A stretch of DNA of 64,000 nucleotides from Ascidia mentula (lineage: Eukaryota > Chordata > Ascidiacea > Phlebobranchia > Ascidiidae): positions 16,001,001 to 16,065,000 of the forward strand of contig OX387204.1 in assembly GCA_947561715.1 (NCBI GenBank). The letters run 5' to 3'. Positions 52,154-64,000 of this stretch are shown here, in pieces. The notes under the pieces are model-generated. The model saw only the letters and a list, made by a program, of their open reading frames with translations. It was not told the origin of the DNA and searched no databases. Positions within the stretch are counted from its first letter, which is position 1; each line of letters begins with the position of its first letter. The position numbers and the translations under genes are program-made.

Positions 52154-54197
52154 TCACAACTTGCTGGCTGCCCCTTCATCCATGATCCAATGGAGGGAGC
52201 CGGATTCTGGTTGGACCCTAGCCGCTGGAAGTAGTTGGGAAGGATCAGATACAGGAGCAAACACAGCCTGGACAAATTAAGATTTTTATTACTGAACAAG
52301 AAACAAATATGTTCTTAGCTGTATAGCTTTAAACATAATTGCAAACTAAGGTTCATTGTAATGACTAACGATTGTGTAATGGTACAAATACCAAATGCAT
52401 CAACAATGAATTATCAATAATGAATTTTGGTCATGGGTAATTTTAACTGTTGCAGAAAGGTAAGACACAAACAAAATTCATCATCAAAATATCCGATACC
52501 ATTTTGTGTGCATCATTTAATTTATTTGTTTTTGGCACTGACCTTTAAATTATTTAAAGTTTCACCCTTAACAGAAATAAGCTAGCCACTATAGTGTGTT
52601 AAAGTTTCACCTTTTAAACACTATAATGTCAAGGTTGTACATCACCTGCCCAGATTACATTCTTTTAAATTTAGTTAAAACATAAAATTAGTTACAAATT
52701 TGAACAAGAAAGCCAAAACTAGTATGCTATACATAGAGCATATGTTTTGAACAACTCTGTGCTCATCATAAGTGCTAACTGTAATCAAGCAGTTGCATCC
52801 AGGTGCGCAAAGAGGTGGGTGTCTGCTCTATGTCTAGCATACTAGCTTTGGCTTTATTGTCCAAATTACTTAATTAACACAAACCTTTATTGTATCAGCT
52901 TTGCCGCTGCCTGCCGAAATAAAAGCTACATTTCGAGCTTTATTTATCACTGGGTACGTCATCGTTACACGACACGGTGGTGGTTTGGGTGAATCAGATA
53001 TTGAAGCAATCCACTTTTGTGTCTCCTTTAAAAACAGTCAAGAGGTAATCCATAAGCAGCAGAGTAACTTTTGTTCTGTAAAATCTCCCAATATAGTAAA
53101 ACTAACACCCACATACCTGATGCAAGCTGCTTAGAGTTTGTTCGTAATTATGTACTCGGTCACCGAAAAAATTACAAAATGTTACTTTTTTTTATGAAAT
53201 ATAGCTTCAAACTATGACTACAATCTTTGCACAAATTGTAAAGATGCGGGTGTAGCTCATAAAAAATACACACTTGCAATAATTCGTGTCCTGGAAACAG
53301 AGAACATGTGTGACCATCTGGGCCCATTCCCAGTAGCAAGAGATCAAACTGTGGCCAGTCGCCAGTAAAAGTCTTTTTCAGTTTCAGTTCATAATCTGTT
53401 GCACATTCATCCACTGACAGGTCAGGATTGATTGGGACCCATGAGTCTTGAAACCCAACTTTGTCAATTAACTTAGCCTGGAAAAATAACACATTACTGT
53501 TTTAAATAATGTGAGATGAACACAATAATGTGAGATGACAGTTTTTTGTATTGCAAATGATTTGTTTCCAGTGCTGGTTGGCACAACAAAAAACAACCCC
53601 TTTTTTCAAAAAGGAAAGGACTAAAATGTTTGTAACTAAATATAAATGTCCTAAAATGTAAAAAGTATGCTAAAAATATTTGTTACTATGCTCTTGCTGT
53701 TGTATAATGAACACTTAGCTTGTTGTTTATATTTTATCTGCCAGTCACAGGATGCATAAGCTTTACATATTGATTGCCCGACAATCTAACGTTCCCACCT
53801 GAGTAATTACTGTAAACAGGATGATTCAGGAAGTATTGAACCACACAAATAAAATGCCTACTTTTTACCTTGAATTGGCCGTATGTGCTGTCTGTGTTCG
53901 AATAAGACACCAGTCTCTCATCACAAAAAAACACTTTCCACTTACTCCAATCCACATCAGAGTTTCCCGCCAAATTCGATGCCAATATGTTGATGATACT
54001 CCCACCAGATACACCTACAGAAACAAAAAACAAATGTGTGCATGATTTACATCTGAACATTACAATCTTTTTACATTGGAATTACCCAAAGTAAATATCC
54101 CCCTTTCTTTGATTGCAGCTTTGGCAGTGTCGACCACAAACTTCGCAGAAAACCTTGAAACCTCTTCAACAGATGCAAGGATATGTTTATGCACCAT
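52154..54197 (-). CDS. PGLS: 6-phosphogluconolactonase
   Basis: Five exons (54086-54197, 53869-54014, 53274-53477, 52885-53025, 52154-52267) give 238 residues; the human enzyme has 258. It hydrolyses 6-phosphogluconolactone to 6-phosphogluconate, the second step of the oxidative pentose phosphate pathway, in the cytosol. Family signatures are [11 protein letters not shown] near residue 38, [47 protein letters not shown] near residues 130-151, [19 protein letters not shown], and the C-terminal [11 protein letters not shown] matching human LCWFLDEAAA. The lactonase domain is complete and not fused to glucose-6-phosphate dehydrogenase. The start is the first ATG in exon 1 and gives the usual family beginning. 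Its neighbours, SH2 gene and NUP37, are unrelated and on the same strand. Confidence 0.96.
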
Positions 54198-54646
54198 TTT
54201 ACAGCTTAAGTTACACTCCTATACTTTAAATTGTTCTCAAATTTAAAAGAATATTTTTGTTTGCACCTGTTTAAAAAGAAAATGATTTTGGCATTGTTGT
54301 GGGAAAAACACAAGAAAACAATAATACAAAATGTTGTTTTCCATTGGCAAAAGCACAAACAGTTCAGGAATACAAATTTCAAAATAATGACTGAATGCAC
54401 ATGGAGCAGGTTTTAGCAAAACATATTCAACAAAAGAACTCAAGTTTTTCATTTTGGTTTTACATTATTGTAGAAAAGAAAATGTAATCATCATCAAACC
54501 ATCAGACTTTACATTATTCACGTTCTGCAAACTGAAGATGGTTTTAATTTATTTTGTACAATAACGTAATATTCACTTTCTGACAGTTAGCAAACTGAAA
54601 CTCATACGCAGTTACACAATTCATTTTATGGGAGTTGAGTTGAAGT

Positions 54647-57015
54647 TCATGCCATGCTGAGCGAACCCAAATCAACAAATTCTACACATTTATTTCCAGC
54701 TACTGCAAACAAGGGAAGTTTGCTGTGCCAACTGACACCAGATCCAACTTGTTTCACTTCGTGGTACATTATCTATAACAAAACATTATTTCATGCATCT
54801 GACATGTAACATTGACAGCATTCACTTTCACCCTTTTACGGACAAATTTAGGCAATGAGATGTCGAGGATTTTTTTTACTTTATCAGCATTTAAAAATAA
54901 TTTTGAAAAATCAAGCTTTTTATCAAGCTGTAAATGCCACCAGACATGGAATAGTAGAAAAGCCCTTCTGACACTATTTCATGTGCAAATACCGACTTTC
55001 CAGCAGCTTTCGGCAATAAGGGTGGTATTAGTTTAACAAAAAATAGTTTCAAAAGAGCCCTTTGTGCTAGTTTTTGCCATTTATTATTACAAATAAGAGT
55101 TGTCCTGTTGAACTGGTCTGATGCTACCACGCCATTTATGCCTTTGTTGGAAATGAAAAGTTTTGCTTTAAAACCTAACACAACAAAATGTTTTGTCATA
55201 CACGATCAAAGAAAACTTAACCAACCTCTCTTTGACCAAGACACTGAACTTTAACAGTATGTTTCGGTCGACCTTGTGTAAGGAAAACATCTTCACTGTG
55301 TCTCGACCATCTGAACTTAGTAGCACCACCAGAATGACATTGCTTGCTTTCCTCTGGCAAACTTTGAATGACAGAAGTTCACAAATTTTATTTCTTGTTT
55401 AATATAATACAAAATTCTGCATTACAGAAAACTACACATTGAAGAATGACCATATAAAAGTAAACTACTTGCAACATTATTGTTTTTAAATTTATTTGAA
55501 TTGAATTTTGGGTTATGTTTAATAATTTACTGTATTTATACTTTGATAAAACATCAGTGAAATCAACCCACCCATATTTTGACAAATCCCAGACCACCCA
55601 TTCATTCCCAACACAAGCCCCAACTTTCTGGGTGTTGGCTTGGCACCAGTCGGCCGAAACCAGGGTCCCTTTATTACATTCCAGGACAGTAATTGGCCGA
55701 ATGCTAAACTCAACTTCTGTGTTTTGACACTCGTAGAATCGAATTTTTCCACAGAGTTCCGCCACCATAAGCTTTTCTTTGTAAATAAAATAGCATTCAA
55801 TCTACTTTTTATCACCAAAATGGTGAGAATATTTTATATATACTACGCAAGTTTACCGCTAATACTCTCAAACCAGTATTTGTATGCAACATTGACTACG
55901 TTTGAAACGGTTGTGGATAGTTTGCTTTGTCCATGAACCCACTTAAGTAAACTTGTTGGAATAGACAACAATTTTGCAAGTCACTCTGGCTCCTCATTAA
56001 AATTTTCTGGAGGCAGCAAAAGTTTTCTGATACCTTGGTCCAAAACATGCCATGTTACATCAACTCCAGCATATTGTAGTGTAAGTACAGTTATGATATC
56101 TCCCTTGTCAGCATCCCACAATCTGCAAGTGTGATCATCACTGCACGACACAAGAAGATCTTCATTTGCACCAGGATTAAATGCGATTGCATTTACCCCT
56201 TTCTGATGTCCAGTCAAAGTCTGAAATAAACAAATCCCACACTTTCATTGTTTTCTCTCCTACCACTCTTGTATTGATACTAAAATTAATTTCATAAGTG
56301 AAATGTTAATAATACAGCACATTTTATCATTATTTCACTTGAAAGTCTCACATGAAATAAACTAAAAAAATCAAAAAAACAATTTTTGTCAAAAAATCAA
56401 AGCCAGGCTGATCCAGCAGTAATTCTGAAATTCTGAAATATAGTGTGAATTTAGTGTGATTCTGAAAATATACAGTATTCGCTACGCCTGCATCTGCGGT
56501 TTTGGTAAGATCCCAATTTTTCAATTTTAGTAGTCACATGAAATAAATCTTTGTTGCTATTATTATTATGACAAATTTCAAAATCATTTCAAAAAGTACT
56601 TTCCCATAACCTACTAGTGTATTTGTGTCCTCCTTGAAATCAGTAGAAAGCACACAAACTTTTCCATTGTCAGTTCCAAAAGCAAGCTTTGCAACCCGGG
56701 GAAGGTATTTCATATTGCTCAAAGCAGACCATGATATACACGAAATTCCTGCATTAAACGCATGTCATTTTTTTTCTTTAGAACAACATATACCTTACCA
56801 TTATAACTTAGAGTAAATGAATGAACATCAGATTCCTGTGAAATCAACTTTTGGTGCTCATCTTCAACTTCTATTGAAAATTCTATTGATTTTATCTGAA
56901 GAATTGTGGCAGTGGAGTACGCTAGCAGGTTTGAAGCAGCTTCATATGGGCAAAATGCAATAGAACGAACTGCAGAGTTTGTTGAAATGCTGCACCTAAC
57001 TACTTCCAAAGACAT
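54647..57015 (-). CDS. NUP37: Nucleoporin Nup37
   Basis: Six exons (56799-57015, 56615-56748, 56034-56220, 55531-55776, 55226-55353, 54647-54772) close in frame to 345 residues; human NUP37 has 326. It is a WD-repeat subunit of the Nup107-160 (Y) complex of the nuclear pore. Matches along the length include SIAFCPYEAASNLLAYS near the start, GISCISWS, LTGHQKGVNAIAFNPG with SCSDDHTCRLWD (human SVSDDHTCRIWN), AELCGKIRFYE, SADWCQANTQKVGACVGNEW (human SAHWCLKNTFKVGAVAGNDW), TKFRWSRHSEDVF and VGSGVSWHSKLPLF. The start at 57015 was chosen because it aligns with the human N-terminus. Confidence 0.95.
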
Positions 57016-58405
57016 TTTCCGCAAAATACACCAAATCCTCGAAAAGAATTCAGATAGTAAGAATTAATTGACACATGAGCATATAGCACAGCTTTACATG
57101 TTTTTCTACGCAGAAAAATACTTTGTACGTGCGCAAACAAATAACTAAAAGAAATGTGTTCAAATTGACCAAAAAATATTTCTATGGCCCTCTACTTAGG
57201 GTAAGTCCCTTTCTGGTAACGCAACATAGAAGCAACGATTAAATCAATGATTTTGGATCAAATCGTCACAATCAAAGTATTTGTTTATGAAATTTCTCCA
57301 ATTAAGGTTATGTTTTTCACGAATTCTAGATGTTAATAAAACACACAAATTTCGCATTATTTGACTAATTAAAAGATTTGAGTCTGTGTAACGTTATATT
57401 TACACATCAGACCATAAAAGTAATGGAAAATAAAACACAGGTCTTCTGTGACGTAACTATCACGTGAGGAACAGTGTAGTTGTGATTGGACGTGATGTTT
57501 CATGTTGCTGCGTTTTCGAAGCCATTTGTGCTTGAGGGATAAATGCTGACTTACAGAAAGTTGCTTCTGCTGTGTAAAGTTGTAAATTACCAAAAATTCT
57601 GAAATATCCATTGTGTGTAAAACCGGAAATGAAGATAAAGAAACATTTTGGGGTGAGTCGAGATTTAGTTTGTCCTGTGTTCTGGTTAATTTTTCTACTG
57701 TGCAGTATATGCTACTGTTTTAAAAGGCGATACTTATTAATTGATCACTGTATTTACATGGGCATTTGGCATGCAATTATTATATGAAACTAGACTGTTG
57801 CTGTTTGTTATAGTCACTCAATCCGGTTAAGCCCCTTTGTCTTCTCAAGTAGTTGCAAATATGGACACGCTTATGGTTATAAAGGAATAACTAAGCAAGA
57901 ATAGAGTAACGCAAATAATTTATTGCACAAATTCATTTAAGGACCAAAGAAACCACAGCAAGAAGAAAAAATAACAAAAAAAATGCACAACCTTATAAAC
58001 ATTGTTAAAATATTTATAATCCATGTTAATGAGTGCACCAGTCAGTGTCTGAACTTACATGCACTGTGCCGAACGTATGACTGTGATTGTTGTGATGTTT
58101 TCAAGCCACATCACTTGTAGTCGGCTTGTATTTTTTTGAAACAAAAGAAAAACTTTATCGACTAAAAGTTTTAGTGAAATGTCGATGCAAAAAAAACACA
58201 CACTTGAACCGCACTATAAATCTTAATTGTACTAAATTTTTTGTGGAGAGCTGCATCAAATCTCGAGTAAAACACGATCCGAGTGAAACGATTTGTCCAA
58301 GCATTCAGTGTATAAAAAGTAAAGCGTCCCGCGGAAGTCCGTCGTCTTGGCGCAGCGCTGTGTAGGTACAATGACTATATGCCTTTTTACACAACCTCAA
58401 ACGTT
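57016..58405. other. Intergenic: 5' of NUP37, 3' of the CCP-VWA gene
   Basis: Two opposed ATG-to-donor stretches occur: minus strand 57555-57611 (MDISEFLVIYNFTQQKQLS then gtaagt) and plus strand about 57630-57653 (MKIKKHFG then gtgagt). Neither could be joined to a second exon, so no gene is called. A reverse AATAAA at about 57918 suits the CCP-VWA transcript. Confidence 0.4.
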
Positions 58406-61400
58406 TTAAACTGGTACGAGCGTCACGCCGTGTGGATGGGCGTGATTTCTGTGCAGGCAGGTTCTCTGTCGGCAAAGACGTTTTTTCATGAGCTCAAGAA
58501 CTTGGTCAGTCCACAACGACACGCAGCGACCACGTTTAAGTTTGGCGTACGAGCCTCCCCCGGCGATATAGTTCAACACAGTTTCGATGTCACCCTCTTT
58601 GTCGTCGTACCCCACTGCCATTATCTGCAAAACACAACAATATTAGGATGTGTGACTGGCATGGCAACCGTGACAGAGTGTACTGGCTGCGTTTGTCACG
58701 AACGGTTTGCAGCTGTTTGTCATGAAAGACCGGTTACATGAAGTTTGTCCTTGCCACAAGTAGCAGGATTGATGGTTACACCATTGAAAAGCGGCACTGT
58801 ATAATTTATTCCTTTAGCTGATATGCTAAATGATTTTTTTTAATGTTTGCAGTTGTTTGCAAAAGTCTGAGTGAAATAACCGACCTCATAATGATCACTG
58901 AGCTCATCGGCTGCCGCTTTAATGAGGTTGTTTTGCTCGGAATTGGCTGATTTTCTTGTGGTGAAAACCAGCACTGAGGCCAGCTGGTCGTCCGATCCAC
59001 CAACACGTGGTGCAAGATTGTAAAAGTAATCTGGGACATTCTGTAGCGCCAAATGTAGTGCAGAATCTAAAAAGTTGGTGCATGCTATATTAAAGTTTGC
59101 GACTTGTTGTTGCCATGGAAATTAGTCAGCACATTAAATTATTTCATTCTTCGTAAATCCTGTTGAAAAGATTTCTATTCTCGATTCGCATAATGTCCTA
59201 GGTGAGAGACGATGCCTTGGTTGATTCAGGCAACAATAACCCCGCATAATCTTGCACAAGCAAGGCTATTTCTAATGGAGCATTGTGGAGAGTTGCACCT
59301 AATGTACTCTTTGCATTCGTTTATTTATGCTGTATATATCTACCACACCTAAAGGACAGTGTGTAAAAATAATGCCTGCGTTAATCTGCTCCCAAGTGCA
59401 GAAAAAGTTGCGGAATATTTCTCAGTGGAAACTTTGTTTAAATGCTTTCCCACCTCCTCTGACGTCACGGAAGTTCATGTGAGTAATTTGATGCACGAGA
59501 TGCTCGTGATCGCTCGTGAAGTTGATGAAATGAGAATGTTGCAGTCCATCGCTGAAGGGCAGAACCGCAACCCGTAAAGATTCGTCGCCAAGCACCAGAT
59601 TGCTGTAAGTAAATCACGAAGTTGTTATCTTGTCCGAAACTTTCTTCATATCTTATTGATTGGATCGCTGTAGTTTGCAATCTGACATAGCTATTACTTT
59701 GATGCGAAACACAAAGATTTTAAAGAAGGGACTGTTGTTTATTTGTTGTAATATTTTCCTCTACAAGGGTCTGTGGGTCATACACGCGACCTAAAAGTTT
59801 GTTTTTACCTTAGCAGGTCAATAACGATTGATACAAATCCGTTCCAATCCTTCATGTCCATTTCTTCTGACGCTTCAATCAGCACCAACATATTGCCAGG
59901 AACCATTGGTGGACAAATCGCTACAAAAAGTAAGATGTTTAGTAAGATGTGACAAAAAAGTAAGGTTTTTGGTTGCAAACAAGATTTTTGTTGCGTAAGA
60001 CCTCAAAAATAACCACCGAAGGGTTGAATGATTGTAACAAGGTATTCGAAACCAGTTTTATTCAACTAAATTTAAGCATTTTGTGTTATCGCTCGCTTTT
60101 TGGAACACAAAGAATTGCTAACAACGACATTAGATAAAGAGCAATTTTAGTTTTCAATGGAATTGGCTTAGAAAACATGCCTTGATGAATGTTATTCAAT
60201 GGCTTGCTACATTCCAAAAACAATACTTACGTTCACAACAGGCCGGATGTGAGTCATATTTCCCAGTGGGCATGCACTTGTTCTTGCAATAAGTTTCAGG
60301 CATTAGTTCGTAGTTTTCTTCGCATGTAAAGGAACACTCCGACCCAATGTTTGTTCCGTTCGTGCAGTTCACAGTTCCGTGCGGAAGCTTTTGTACTTGG
60401 CACATCACCACTGTACACAAACATTATGATTGTAAAGATGAGATTTTGAAGAAGGCGTATATTGCAGTTGGTTAAGTCGCCAAGGACGTTGGCATTTGCA
60501 AAACATAACTTCTGGAAATAGAGTGTGCTCAAATACCTTGTTAACTTGTCATCTGTTTTATCCAACAAAATTAAAACTAGCTGGGTTTGTCTGAACCGTG
60601 ATGGATATATCACTTTTCAACTGTTGTAATTGCTCTACTTACGTTCACAAGTTGGTGTCTCGTGAGTCCACGCCACAAATTGATCCTCTCCGTTCATCTC
60701 CGTGACACACTCCAAACTTTCATACCCCACCAAGCGGTAATTTGGTTCGCAAGCGAAAGTACAAGTCGTACCCTGGTTGTAGATTGAGTTTGTACATTGC
60801 ACGCTGCCGTGTTGCAAATTCTCAAGCGCATCGCAAACCACTGCAACAATAATATGTTGTTGATATTTTCAAAGAATGTTGCACGGTTGTGCTTAGTGAC
60901 AATGTCACCAGATCTAAAAAAATAAATATACTGCCCCATAATACATGAGGCAGTCTATTATCTATACAGAGGGCATTACATTATCAGAATCACAAATAAA
61001 TTCCCAAGGGAACCTGTATCGAAGCTTGTTATTGAAACATGTAAAGATAACTCACATTCGTGGTCGCAAACTGGAAACTCTTCGCTCCACCTAGCGGCAC
61101 CACTTTCATCTACATTGCACCGCACGGTGTCAGCCCCCCTGAGAAAGTAGCCTTCATAATTGCACTCGAACGTGCAGACTTCATTCGGTCCTTCGCCGAC
61201 GCAACCAACTGTACCGTGTTCCAGTGTGACCGCACGAGGGCGACATTGAGCTATAAAGCAAAAGTCTCGGTTATTCTTGTGGTAATCAACGTGGCCATGT
61301 AAAAAAAGGGTGTAATTTATAAGTTTCCGTTGAGAAGATTGAGACTCACAAAAACGCACAGCTGCTTCCCGATTTAATATTTCGTGACTAAGCAATTTTG

Positions 61401-64000
61401 TAAGCCTGATTTTGCACCGATCAAACAAGTTAACGGCATGCAACTCTTTATCAGCCACTTCGTACGAACAAGGTGTAACTTATTAAGTAGGTGTCTGTTC
61501 AATAATGCGTGGGTGTTCGTATCAGGCAACCTCGGTTAATTTGCAAACGTTCTAACGTGATGCTACGGGTGTTTGTAACCGCACATCATAGGCAGCAGGT
61601 GACCAAACCTTGTCAGATCAGCTATATTTTAATCCGCTGCGCCTAGGGCAACGCCCTTAAATAAGCGTAGGCGGTAAGTCATCAAGTGTCATGTGAAAAG
61701 TAGTGATAGGTACGCACACATATCTGTGGTTACATTTATGTGGTCGTTTAGACATTGTTGGCAATTTATTCGAGGTTGAAGCTCGATAAGAAAAAAATTC
61801 AAGCTACGCGTAAAGAAACTCACGTTGGCATGTAAATTCCATTTCGCTCCAGTAATAACTGCCCTCGACACCCCTGCAAGTGGTAACCATAAGCCCGGTG
61901 GGGATTCGTCCTTCGTCGCAGGTGTAAGAACACACAGTTCCACGTTCGTAGCTCCTTGCTTCTTCCTGGTCGCATGTGACTGTACTGTGGCTTACTTTAG
62001 GCAAGTTGCCTTGTGTGCACATTCCAAAAAGCGGCGAGTCTGCGCGTAACAATGTTGGGTTAAAGTGGAATTTTGTTGCCACCTACAGTATTTTTAGTGC
62101 TGTATTTGCAATTTGGGTAGAAATATATATAGTAAAGTAGGAATAATTTTGCTGTTGCCATTGTATTTGTTATCATTGTCTTCCCATCAAAAAATGGGTT
62201 TTTGTGTTCCGAAGAGTTTGGCAATATTAATATAACTCAACGACGAACTCCTCTCAATTTTGATTCCAATTCTATTTGAAATACGTCACATTTACACACA
62301 TTAGTGGAAATTCCACTCGGTAATCACTATTTCCGCACGTAAATCACGTTTCAAAGTGGTTGTCTGTTATTTGACGTCACAACGTCCACGCTGCGACGTA
62401 ATAAATTCTATTGTGACGTATTTTGGCATGGGTGGCAATACACAAGCGACCAGAGAAGATTCACACGATTTTGGCTGTGTTTTTCATGATGCGACCATAA
62501 CTGAGTTTAGTCTCCTTACCATCTGGTCTGTTGGGATCGACTTCAACCACAGTTTTGCGACAAACCGGCTGCCCGTCGCTCCACCGAGCTCCCCGTTTCT
62601 CCTGTTTACAAATCGCCATACGGGACCCGAATAACTCGAAACCTTCGTTGCAAAAGAACCTGGAAGGAAAGTTCTGTCGTAAATATGTGATCAGGAATTA
62701 TTATTCAGTTTGCGGATGCTCAAATTTTATACAGCTAAGATTTACGCAAAGTTTTTTAGCGGAAACATTGTGGCGAGTTCATATCGTATACGGTAAGCCT
62801 CGTTTTGATCAGCTATGCATGGGAAGCCTTTTCAAAATTAAATCTGAAAATCCTACGTGAATGTGATTGATTAATTTCAATGTTTTGCATTCCTAATTTT
62901 TTTGCAATTTTTTCACGCGAAATTATCGTGGAGTCGAACAGTTCCCGGAATTTCACAAGTCATCTTGCGCGCAATCCAAAGTCTCTGACTCTGACTTGCG
63001 TCCAATTCTCGTTGGTTGTTCTTTCCGCTGACGCAAGTTACCCATGTGGTTAAGTCACGAAAAGGAAACTCGCATGTATTACACTTCGGGGTACAGTGGC
63101 CAACGAATCTGGAGTTCATTATGACTTTATGATGAACCTCATCGTCATTGCGCAGATTGATACACGTTATGGCACAACCCTTGCCGTAAGAGCTGCGGCT
63201 CGTTGCGAGTTGTCACGTAGTTAAATGACGTTGGCCGACATTCAAACATTGATGAGCGCTCGGAGTCGCTTTCTTTGTTATTTTGTTGAAGGTTAAGTCA
63301 GCGTAACGAAACGTGATTTTTGGCTGTTTAGATAATACGCGATTCTCGTTAATAAAAAATGTTTTTTTTTATGACGTAATTGATGACGTCAGTAAGCTCA
63401 TCCGATTTTCTCTTGATTTATTTCTATCGTTTTCGTGTTTTTATGCTTGAGATTTTTCTTTAACTAGTACGAAAACGAACCTGCAGACACTTCCGACGTT
63501 GTTGTTTCTCGTGCACCAAAATCTACCGTCAACAGGAGCTGTGACCTCGGGGTTGCACGCCACCTTGCGGCAAGTCGGGGTAGGAGATGACCATTGTTTG
63601 TTTTTACCTGTTTAAATTAAAAACATTCGTCAATGTTGAGCAACGCTACGGGTTTAAATTTTTGCTGCTGCCCCGCAAAAGGTATTTGACAAAAACTACT
63701 GGTAACTTGCTTCAATATTTTAGGCGGTGAAATAGGTTATTATTTGTTTAAACGGTGGATAACCCTATACATTTTCTACTCTCGTGCTTTGTCATCGCAG
63801 CAAACAAAATTGACCTTCGCCGCGGAAAACGTATTGTAGCAATACTGGCAGCTCTAAACCCTATCCATCATAGTTAGGTTTTGATCTCATAAACAACCAC
63901 AGCCTTTAACCAGATTCCGGAACTAAAGAAAAATTGCGCGAAATCATACAGCGGGAGATAGCTGGAACTCACTGCAAGCGGTTTGTCGTCAAACCTTACG
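58406..64000 (-). CDS. Complement-like CCP (sushi) and VWA protein, 5' end outside the window
   Basis: Eleven exons in window: 63481-63607, 62520-62659, 61824-62039, 61056-61250, 60643-60840, 60231-60410, 59809-59920, 59454-59602, 58885-59066, 58406-58624, plus the last base of an upstream exon at 64000. They encode the tail of one CCP, five whole CCP modules (for example LQHGSVQCTN, CTFACEPNYRLVG, TPTCE) and a C-terminal VWA domain (NMLVLIEASEEMD, RVAVLPFSDG, ASVLVFTTRKS, IMAVGYDDKEGD). CCP plus VWA is the order of complement factor B/C2, but the frame ends after the VWA and a short basic tail, with no serine protease. The metal site DxSxS is replaced by EASEE, so metal-dependent binding is doubtful. 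It is presumably secreted, although the signal peptide is not in view. A role in innate recognition is inferred. Confidence 0.88.

Noticed and set aside
57369-57611. 80-codon minus-strand frame starting MDISEFLVIYNF
   Set aside because: Only the first 19 codons before a strong donor look meaningful. They cannot be joined to NUP37, whose N-terminus already aligns with the human protein.

Overview
The window reads as AT-rich nuclear DNA of an invertebrate chordate, most likely an ascidian tunicate (inference). The evidence is small spliced genes with GT-AG introns, a PLP/M6 myelin-proteolipid family gene, NUP37, cytosolic 6-phosphogluconolactonase, complement-like CCP/VWA exons, and a polypyrimidine-AG directly before one start codon, as used in ascidian spliced-leader trans-splicing. 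I joined exons by hand from splice signals. In nearly every model the intron phases close without a frame break, which is the main support for the joins.

Region 1 (2.2-16.9 kb) is an accessory cluster of unfamiliar genes. Two small genes at 2.3 and 4.6 kb encode short proteins with an N-terminal membrane anchor. An inverted pair of paralogues (6.3-7.5 kb minus, 9.3-11.2 kb plus) encodes small zinc-ribbon proteins sharing an Asn-rich C-terminal exon; the plus copy has duplicated its three-exon module. At 12.6-16.8 kb a 13-exon gene encodes a membrane anchor, three tandem copies of a basic two-exon linker, and two consecutive CULT domains, the cereblon thalidomide-binding fold. This is the most novel object in the window.

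Region 2 (16.8-27.2 kb) is a 10 kb gene-poor stretch in which I could support no gene. Region 3 (27.2-32.2 kb) holds a single-coding-exon orphan seven-transmembrane receptor and the M6/PLP gene.

Region 4 (32.2-48.2 kb) has a gene-poor 5 kb and then, on the minus strand, two tandem secreted carboxylesterase-family genes. The upstream one carries an N-terminal ShK domain and appears to have lost its catalytic His; the downstream one keeps Ser, Glu and His. A 132-base block is almost unchanged between them, which suggests gene conversion.

Region 5 (49.3-64 kb), all minus strand, holds a small EF-hand-like/SH2 protein, PGLS, NUP37, and the 3' part of a CCP-VWA protein that ends after the VWA domain without a serine protease. 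Four short hAT-type DNA-transposon relics lie in introns or intergenic DNA.
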